64,000 nucleotides of DNA, from the NCBI GenBank assembly GCA_013398955.1, contig VWPU01003972.1:57186-121185 (forward strand), given 5' to 3'. Under the pieces are notes generated by a model that saw only the letters and a program-made list of their open reading frames with translations, was not told the origin of the DNA and did no database searches. The position numbers were made by a program, and so were the translations under genes. Below, piece by piece: positions 52,757 through 64,000 of the stretch (position 1 is the stretch's first letter; the number at the start of each line of letters is the position of its first letter). This stretch comes from Callaeas wilsoni. Taxonomy: Eukaryota > Chordata > Aves > Passeriformes > Callaeidae.

Positions 52757-52877
52757 CGCGATGCACCCTGGGTACGGAAACAAATCTGAATACTAATGCT
52801 GTGTATGCTAATGAACCAGCGGTACACACAGAGTATGCAAATTATCCAGAATACTAATGATGCATATGCTAATGAGG
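52757..52877 (-). promoter_or_regulatory. Distal element of U5 copy 5: SPH plus octamer cluster
   Basis: The SPH element TACCCAGGGTGCATCGCG (minus strand, 52757-52774) lacks the abutting octamer found at copies 1 and 4. Further upstream is a cluster: a perfect octamer ATGCAAAT at 52835-52842 and two one-mismatch ATGCTAAT at 52805-52812 and 52866-52873. The two variants sit in a duplicated 27-base unit (52788-52814 and 52849-52875, three mismatches). Confidence 0.6.
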
Positions 52878-53129
52878 CTATCACGACCCGCAGCCCGTGT
52901 GCTCGAGGGCTGTTGCGCTCGCTCGGCCTCGCCGCGGGACGCCGGGCCCTGGGCCCTGCATGGAGGCGTCCGCGCGGTGACCCGCGGCGCAGGAAGGACG
53001 GGCCTGCGGCAGACAGACCCCCGACCATGCCCGCTCCGTGCCAGGCCCGCGGGCAGAGCCGCCCCCCACGCCGTCGCCATTGTCCGCCGAGTCCCCTCGG
53101 CGCCGCCGCGTATCCAGGCAACGGCGTAC

Positions 53130-53209
53130 GCCTAGCTCTGGCGGCGCGGTGACGTCACCGCCTCGCGAGAGTTCGTCCCTCCAAGCCGCCCCGCGAGCTT
53201 CCGCCCCGC

Positions 53210-53231
<22 letters not shown>
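53130..53231 (+). promoter_or_regulatory. RPS8 promoter and 5' TOP start
   Basis: A CpG-rich promoter with a 12-base palindrome GGTGACGTCACC (53148-53159) containing a perfect CRE, and three bases on CTCGCGAG (53162-53169), part of the TCTCGCGAGA promoter motif. A pyrimidine run CCTTTTTGC at about 53208-53216 is the likely 5' TOP transcription start, giving a leader of about 20 bases before ATG 53232. TOP leaders place translation of ribosomal proteins under growth control through mTOR/LARP1. Confidence 0.7.
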
Positions 53232-57975
<4,744 letters not shown>

Positions 57976-60900
57976 CAGGTTGTGTGCTCATTTATGTGTG
58001 CAGTATGGAGGGGAGTTCTGTAGCTCCACCTGCCTTGTAAAATGTGAAAGAAGATTGAAGTCTAGGAATCCCTGAGCCCTTTAATGTCTTCAGGCAAAAG
58101 TTGACCCTGAATGTGTGCAACTGAAACATCTCCGTGGGTTCTAAGTGACTTACAGGACCCAAGTACATGTGAAAAAGTGTTGTCAGATTTGGCAGAATGT
58201 CCAGTACTGGAAACCTGTGAGCAGGAGGAACGTGCAAGTGTCCACCCCCATTAAGACTTCGGGGTTTCTGGGAGCTCCTGAGGTCGGTCTGCGCACACTT
58301 TCCCCGTGTTCTGTGCTGTGTTAGGTCAGCATGTGCTGCAGTTGGGGTGTTGGAGAGGTCAATGGGGAAATGGGCTAAGTCTGGCTGAAAACTTGGCTAT
58401 TACACCTTCAGCCTCTGCAGCTGGTAACTTGTGCCTCTGCCTTCCACATTCCATGAGCTCCCATCCCCTGGTTCATGCCAGCAGCCCCTTTTGGTGTTTC
58501 CTGCCTGGCTGTACAATTCCTTGCAGGATCCAGTATTGTTAAGCAAACTAGGTGGCACTGCTCAGTGACCAGCTGGTCTTTCCCTGGCCTCCTTGGTCTC
58601 ATTCCAGTGCAAGATCAATTCCTTCTAGCAGAAGGGCCTGCCTCATGTCATGGGCTGTCCCTTTCGAAAGCTGGATACAAACTCCAGCTTTCTGCCCTGT
58701 CACTTGTGGAATGGGAAAGCTGTGTTGAACAAAAGCTTTTCTGGATGTTTTGGTGATATCATTCTTAGAGGCTCCTATCCTTAAGGACAGTAAATCTCTG
58801 CAAGTAGTTGCCCTTTGTGCAGGTATTGGGGAAAGTCAGGAGCCCATCTGAAGGCTGGTCCTATGCCATGGGGCAGGTCAGACTTGCACACCTTGTGCCT
58901 GTCAGGTGAACACATTGCATACTTCATCCCATGTGTGTATTTTCACAAGAGCCTCGTTTATCCATTGGATCACTGGTGCAGATCAGGCTTCCTGCAGCCC
59001 CAGCATCACAATTATTAGCTCTGAACTGAAGGAGGTGGCCCATGATCTTCTTGACCCAAGCAGAGTTACGGCGAGGCTCAAGTCTCATGCTTTAAAAATG
59101 CAACTCTGCTCCCCAAGTAGCTTGGTTTTGGGGGGAGGGGTTTAAGTTTTTTTCCTGTGGTGCTGTGCCAGGTGTAACGGCAGGAGGTGCCCTGGGGAGT
59201 GTGGGTTCATCCTGGGTTTCTGGCAGGGAGCTGAACATGAGTCAATGCCAGAGCCACGCATTGGAGAATGGTACCTGTTCCTGCTGGCCATGGCAGCAGG
59301 CTGTGGCCTGGGTGTGCGCCGGCACTGCCTCACAGATTGGGTCTGTGCTTGTGGGCACTGTGAGCAGAGCTGTGCCCACCTGGGTGCCACGGCAATTCAG
59401 GAGTCCCTGGCAGTGGGACCTGGGCTGGGTGGGATGTTTGCACAAGCACATTCCTTCTCCACAGCGATCCTTCGTAAACTTTCCCTGCTCTCTAGCAACG
59501 CCTGCTTTCCAGAGGTGGAGTGGAGGTGATAAGGGAACTTGGCAGGGATGTGTCACGGCTGCTTCCTCTGAGTGTGTTTCTTTCCTCATCCTCCACAGAG
59601 TGCAAACAGCATTCAGGGTGTTTATGGGGAACTTTGTACAGATGGAGAGACTCAGGGTTTATGGAGCAAATGCCAGCTTGGTGTCTGAACAGGATTATAA
59701 ACCTGTTGAACAGATTATAAACCTGATGAACAGAATTGTGGCTCATCAATGCATGCTGCTTACAGAGTTACTATTCTGAGAAACAGCTGCCAAGGGCAAC
59801 TGCCTACAGGAACGAAAGTGACACTTGGAGCTGCACTGTAGGTGTGACATGGGACCAGGACAGTGGCAGCTGGCCAAGGGTTTGAGGTGCTTCACTCCCA
59901 AGGTGGTGCAGGCTGTGGGATGCCCAGCCCTATGGATGGCACAGGGATTTACCTGCCTGGGAATGCGCAAACCTGCTACGCAATGAGCCAGAAAGCGATG
60001 GGCAGGAGCTGGGGTTAAGCACAGCTTTAGCCTGGCTAGACTTGGGAAGTGCGAAAGCCTGGGCTATGGACCTTACCTTCTGGTAGGTGCAGGGTCTGAA
60101 TTTAAAAAGAGCTGCTTTCATAGGATGATCAGCCGCAGCATAACCCAGGTGAAGTCGCTTGTTTTGTTTTCTGCTCCTTGCTGTTGAGTGGCTCTCTCAG
60201 CTCCACACAGTATTAACTTTGGGGTATTTTCACAGAACATGAACCAACCCAGGAAATGACCTTGTGATTACACTTCAATAGGTCCAGCAGTGACCTGGAA
60301 GGCAGTGGAGGAGAAGCAGGGCTGGCTCGCTGAGGGAATTCGAGAGCTTTAAAGGAAGGGTGACTTGCAGGAAAGGGAACTTTTTAACTAATATTCTTGG
60401 GGAAAACGTGTCTGAGTGTGCCGGGGCTGTTGCAGGCAAAGAACAGGGAACACTGGGTTTGGTTACACCTCCCTGCCACCTGTCACAGGTGGAGATTTGG
60501 GCAGGGGGCTGCAGGTACCAGAGCAGGGGCTGGACAAGACCCAGGGGGGTGATGTGGGTCACTCCCCTTTGCATCAGCCGTGGCATCTGAATTTAGGTTT
60601 CATGAGAAGGAGGGAAAGGACAGGACGTTACATCATTGCCAGCAGCCCTGGGAATGGGACCCCGGGGTATGTGAGCAGAGGGGGCACCCGTGGAAGGGCT
60701 GCAGGTATTTCTGGAGCACAGGTGAAAAATGCAGCTGTTGTTAGCCCTAGTCAAAATCTGCAGCCATGGGCTGGGCTGCAGCCCCTACAGACAGCTGCTA
60801 ACTGTGCCTGTCCTGCCTTTGCCGTGTGGCAGCTTCTGGTCCCTCTGTGTCGCTGTGGGGATGTGGGGATGGCATGAGCCAGGGTACATTGAGATACCCT

Positions 60901-61744
60901 GGCTGTATTACTTGGCAGAGTGATTGAGGGATATTAAAGGCTGGGATACTTTCCCAGGGCCCAGGAGGGTGCAGGAAAGGAAGAAGTCCAGCTGGATATA
61001 AAACAGTGGGAAACATCCATGAGTGACAGGAGACATGAAGGGAAATCACCCCATCCTCATCCCCAACCCAGATGGGGCTGGGACTGAGCAGTGCTAGGAC
61101 TGAGCAGTCCCACCATGGGCTGCTGGAAGCTGCACTGCACTCTGCAGGAAACACCACTTCCTTTGCCGGCCGGAGCACCGCGTCCTGCCCTGCCCAGCTC
61201 CCTCCCTTCCTGCCTGGGCACCAGGCCCAGGACCGCTGCAGAGCAGACAGGGTCGCCAATGCGGCTTCCAGCCTGGAGAATATCCCCCTGGGCAGGAGGA
61301 GCAGGACTCCAGGGTACCCCTCGATCATCTGCAGAGAAGGGCTGGAGCACCATGGGTGAGACTTGCTAGGGGTGCGTGTGTTGGGCAGTGATTTACAGCA
61401 CCCCCAGCCTTTGCCCTGCTCCCAGGAGCCCCACAAATTCTTGCTTTGTTCAGGAACTGGCATTTACAGCAGGCTGACATCTTCCCCACCCCTGTTGTAA
61501 ATCCCAGTATAAGGCAAAGGCTCTGCTGGCCTTCAGCCTGTGCCCAGCTCTGCTCTGCCAGGGCAACAAAGTGGCTCCAGGGATGCTGGGCAAGACAGTG
61601 GGCCTGGTGGGCCATCAGCCAGGGCATGGGAGGGTAGATGGGGTAGGAGTGAAGTCCACCATCCCTGCACTCCCCACATCCCACTGGTTCGCTCCCCACT
61701 ACCCCAGAACACAAAGGGATGGAGCCACGCTGCCAGGAATAAAA
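57976..61744. other. Intergenic region between RPS8 and the LRR receptor gene
   Basis: In mammals BEST4 follows RPS8. I find no bestrophin-like frame here on either strand. Open frames up to about 220 codons on the minus strand (60798-61463) lack recognisable domains and sit in GC-rich sequence. The RPS8 and receptor genes converge across this spacer. Confidence 0.5.
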
Positions 61745-63963
61745 TGATTTATTTCTTACTGAGAGCTGGATCCTACAGGTCTGGCTGCAAGGGGCCCCCT
61801 CCGATGCCACCCTGTGTGTGTGTGTACTTCACACACCCACTCTCATAAGTGTGCCCATGTACATGCCATGAAGCAGCACATGTGCATTGAGTTTTCAAGT
61901 CCCTGTGCCACAGTGGAATGTGGGGTGGGCAGCAGGCAGAGCCACCACAGGTTTCCCCTGACAAGCCCAGGGCACCCCATCCAAATGTGATACTCCCTGC
62001 AGACCACACAGGCAGGGCCAGCCCTGTTTCATGTCTCCAGACCCTGTTCTCTGCAGCTTGGAGAGCAGCACATCTGTGCCAGGTACCATCTGGCTCCAGC
62101 AAGAGAGGAAGCTCTGGTCAGTGGGTTTGGCACACATAGCATTGTCACTTGATCCCCAAAACCAGCCCCCACCTTCCCTCCATGTCCCTCCTCAGACACC
62201 ACCAGCCTGTGGCAGGGTCCCCAGAGCCAGAAGCACCCTTGCACCCTTGCACCCTTGCCCAGCTGCAGCACACGGCAAGCGAGGGGTTCACATGGTAGCA
62301 CAGGGGAAGGGATGGGTATTTGGAGGTGCAGCTTTGCAAACAGCCACTGTAAGCCACGGCAGGACAACTCATGCCTCTTCTACTCTCTTGGCTTTCACTC
62401 CTGCCCGGCCCCTGCCATCCTGCTGGTGTGTCCCAGACACAGCCCAAGTCCTGCCATCAGTGCAGGTCAATGGTCTCATACTCCAGGTTGTCTGAGTCCT
62501 CCAGCTCGATACCAGGTACCAGGTTGTAATAGCTGGTTGACTGACTCATGTAGATCTTCTCCCGGTCAGCAGAGTCCTTCAGGACTTCGCTCACGCTGAC
62601 GGTGTCCACCTCTGGCTCACTGCCCAGCTCCTCTGCCCTTGGTGCTGGGGTGCCCAGCTGCCCTTCATGGGATGGCACCTGGGAACTGCTGGAGGACCCC
62701 ACCTGTATCTCCACCTCCTCATAGAGGTCTCTGCCACTCTCCAGTGGATCCACAAAGGACTGGAGCACGACCTGTTTCCCCAGCAGCCCTTTCTTCTCAG
62801 TCTTGGAGGGAGCAGCAGGCAGCTCATAGGGGATGTAGTGGTGGGGCTCTGCAGACACTGGCACATTGCTCCTTTCTGCCATGGCCCGGTGGCTCTGGGA
62901 CCTGCTCTGAAGGCTGTAGTTGGTCTTTTTCTTCTGCCGGCAGAAGCACCAAGTGATGCTGGTGAGGATGAGGAGAGGAGGCAGGCAGATGAAGAGGGCA
63001 GTGAGGCTGTGAGAGCGGCACAGCTCATCCCGGGGGATGCTCTGGAGGCCCACACCGTGGTAGTGCTCTGGCGAGTGGCAGATAACCTCAGCGGCCTGGC
63101 TGGACCAACCCTCCAGGTTGGTTAGCAAAGCACAGCTGCAGTCCCAGCTGTTGTTGGAGAGCTGAAGCTGGAGCAGAGATGGCTTCAGGAGGCTGGCAGG
63201 AAGGAAGGTGAGGGCATTGAAGCCCAGGTAGACCTCCTGGACCTGGGAAGATGCTTCCAGGAAGGACCTGGGTAGCTCCTGAAGCTGGTTGCTGTCCAGA
63301 TAAAGAACCCTCAAATTAGGGGCATTTTCCAGAAAGCTTCCAGGGAGACTTTCCAGCAGGTTGTGACTTAAGTGTAAGATTTCCAAGGCAGGAGGGGCTC
63401 CCTGTGCATTGCTGATGGCCGTGATGCTGCAGTGAGAGAGGTAGAGCTCCCGCAGGCCCTGCACCCCCACCAGCACACCCCAGTCCAGGTGGGTGATGTT
63501 GGAGCTGGTGAAGTTGAGGCAGCAGCTCTCAGGGAGCGGAGCCTCCCGGAAAGCCTGGTAGTCCATGGGCTCTGAGCAGTTACAGATTGGCGGTGCCGGG
63601 TGGAGGGCAAGGCCGGCAGCTAGCAGGAGGCTGCCCCAGAGGGACGCGGTGCCCAGCCCGGCGCCTGCGGGGAGAGCAGAGGAGACGGTGACTCCTTGTG
63701 CGACCTGCCCTCCCGCTCCCTTTCTCCGCTCCTCCTGGCGGGGGAAAGCGAACCCCACTTCTCCCCCCACCAGGAAAGGACCCGGTCGCTGAAGGTCGTC
63801 CCGGAGCCGTACCCCAGTGCCACCGTTCCCCGCCAGCCCGGGGCTGCCTCTCCCGGGACGTCCCGCTGCTCCGGCCGGGTGCCCGCGGGCAGCGAGCGAC
63901 CCCCGGAGCCACGGCCGTGCCCCCCGTGCCCTGCCCGGCCTCACCTGCCGCCGCTCGCCCCAT
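61745..63963 (-). CDS. Leucine-rich-repeat type I membrane receptor with ITIM-like tail
   Basis: A two-exon gene on the minus strand: 63945-63963 (ATG 63963) and 62457-63664, phases matching, 408 residues. Residues 1-31 form a signal peptide with a leucine-rich core. Cysteines at 34, 36, 54 and 55 form an N-terminal cap, with N-glycosylation sites near 57 and 62. About five LRRs (LRELYLSHC, LEILHLSHN, LRVLYLDSN, VQEVYLGFN, LLQLQLSNN) span 70-177. A C-terminal cap (WDCSCAL to DELC) ends near 223. A transmembrane helix lies at about 226-248, followed by RQKKK. The acidic cytoplasmic tail has LEYETI (400-405) and SYYNLV (384-389), which fit the ITIM pattern, plus further tyrosines. This resembles the LRRC25 type of leukocyte receptor in layout, but I cannot assign a name. 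The minus-strand AATAAA near 61748 gives a 3' UTR of about 700 bases, included in the span. Confidence 0.85.
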
Positions 63964-64000
63964 CCTCCGGGGCTGCTCCGCGTCCCGCCGCGCTCCCACC
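63664..64000 (-). promoter_or_regulatory. CpG-rich 5' region of the LRR receptor gene
   Basis: Exon 1 coding (19 bases), the 280-base first intron (GTGAGG donor, CCCGCAG acceptor) and sequence to the window edge are CpG-rich, consistent with a CpG-island promoter. The transcription start lies at or beyond the edge. Confidence 0.5.

Noticed and set aside
60798..61463. 221-codon minus-strand frame downstream of RPS8
   Set aside because: No domain, tryptophan/serine/proline-rich composition typical of chance frames, and no start context or neighbouring exon.

Overview
The window is vertebrate nuclear DNA, almost certainly from a bird: all genes have GT-AG introns, the ribosomal protein is the animal eS8, and a roughly 1-kb CR1 retrotransposon fragment with the typical avian 3' tail lies at 51271-52330. 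Gene order matches the human 1p34.1 block: RNF220 (3' end, plus), TMEM53 (minus), a decayed ARMH1 (plus), KIF2C (minus), RPS8 (plus). A leucine-rich-repeat receptor gene that I cannot name (minus) follows. No species can be given from the sequence alone.

Layout. 1-13585: the last three coding exons and probable 3' UTR of RNF220, whose C-terminal RING finger is split across three exons. 13586-19060: intergenic, with AT-rich islands that look like conserved regulatory elements. 19067-22825: TMEM53, three exons, 277 residues, starting in a CpG-rich promoter. 26341-28397: four recognisable ARMH1 exons carrying several frame breaks and lacking the C-terminal half. 28570-30504: three U5 snRNA genes in tandem on the plus strand. 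33130-50230: KIF2C, 21 coding exons, 719 residues. 50722-50837 and 52448-52561: two more U5 snRNA genes on the minus strand, separated by the CR1 copy. 53210-57975: RPS8, six exons, 208 residues, with five box C/D snoRNAs in its introns (SNORD55, SNORD46, a second SNORD46-like copy, and two SNORD38 copies). 61745-63963: a type I membrane protein with leucine-rich repeats and two ITIM-like tyrosine motifs at its tail.

The most unusual structure is the five-gene U5 snRNA family around KIF2C. Each gene has a proximal element with its first base about 61 bases upstream of the start, a distal octamer and/or SPH (ZNF143-type) element, and a 3' box. Variants are shuffled among the copies in a way that suggests gene conversion between the two opposite-strand groups. 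The region between ARMH1 and RPS8 thus holds spliceosomal, ribosomal, rRNA-modifying and mitotic genes, several with ZNF143-like promoter motifs. Exon borders were read from splice consensus, reading phase and similarity to recalled vertebrate proteins; no alignment was run.
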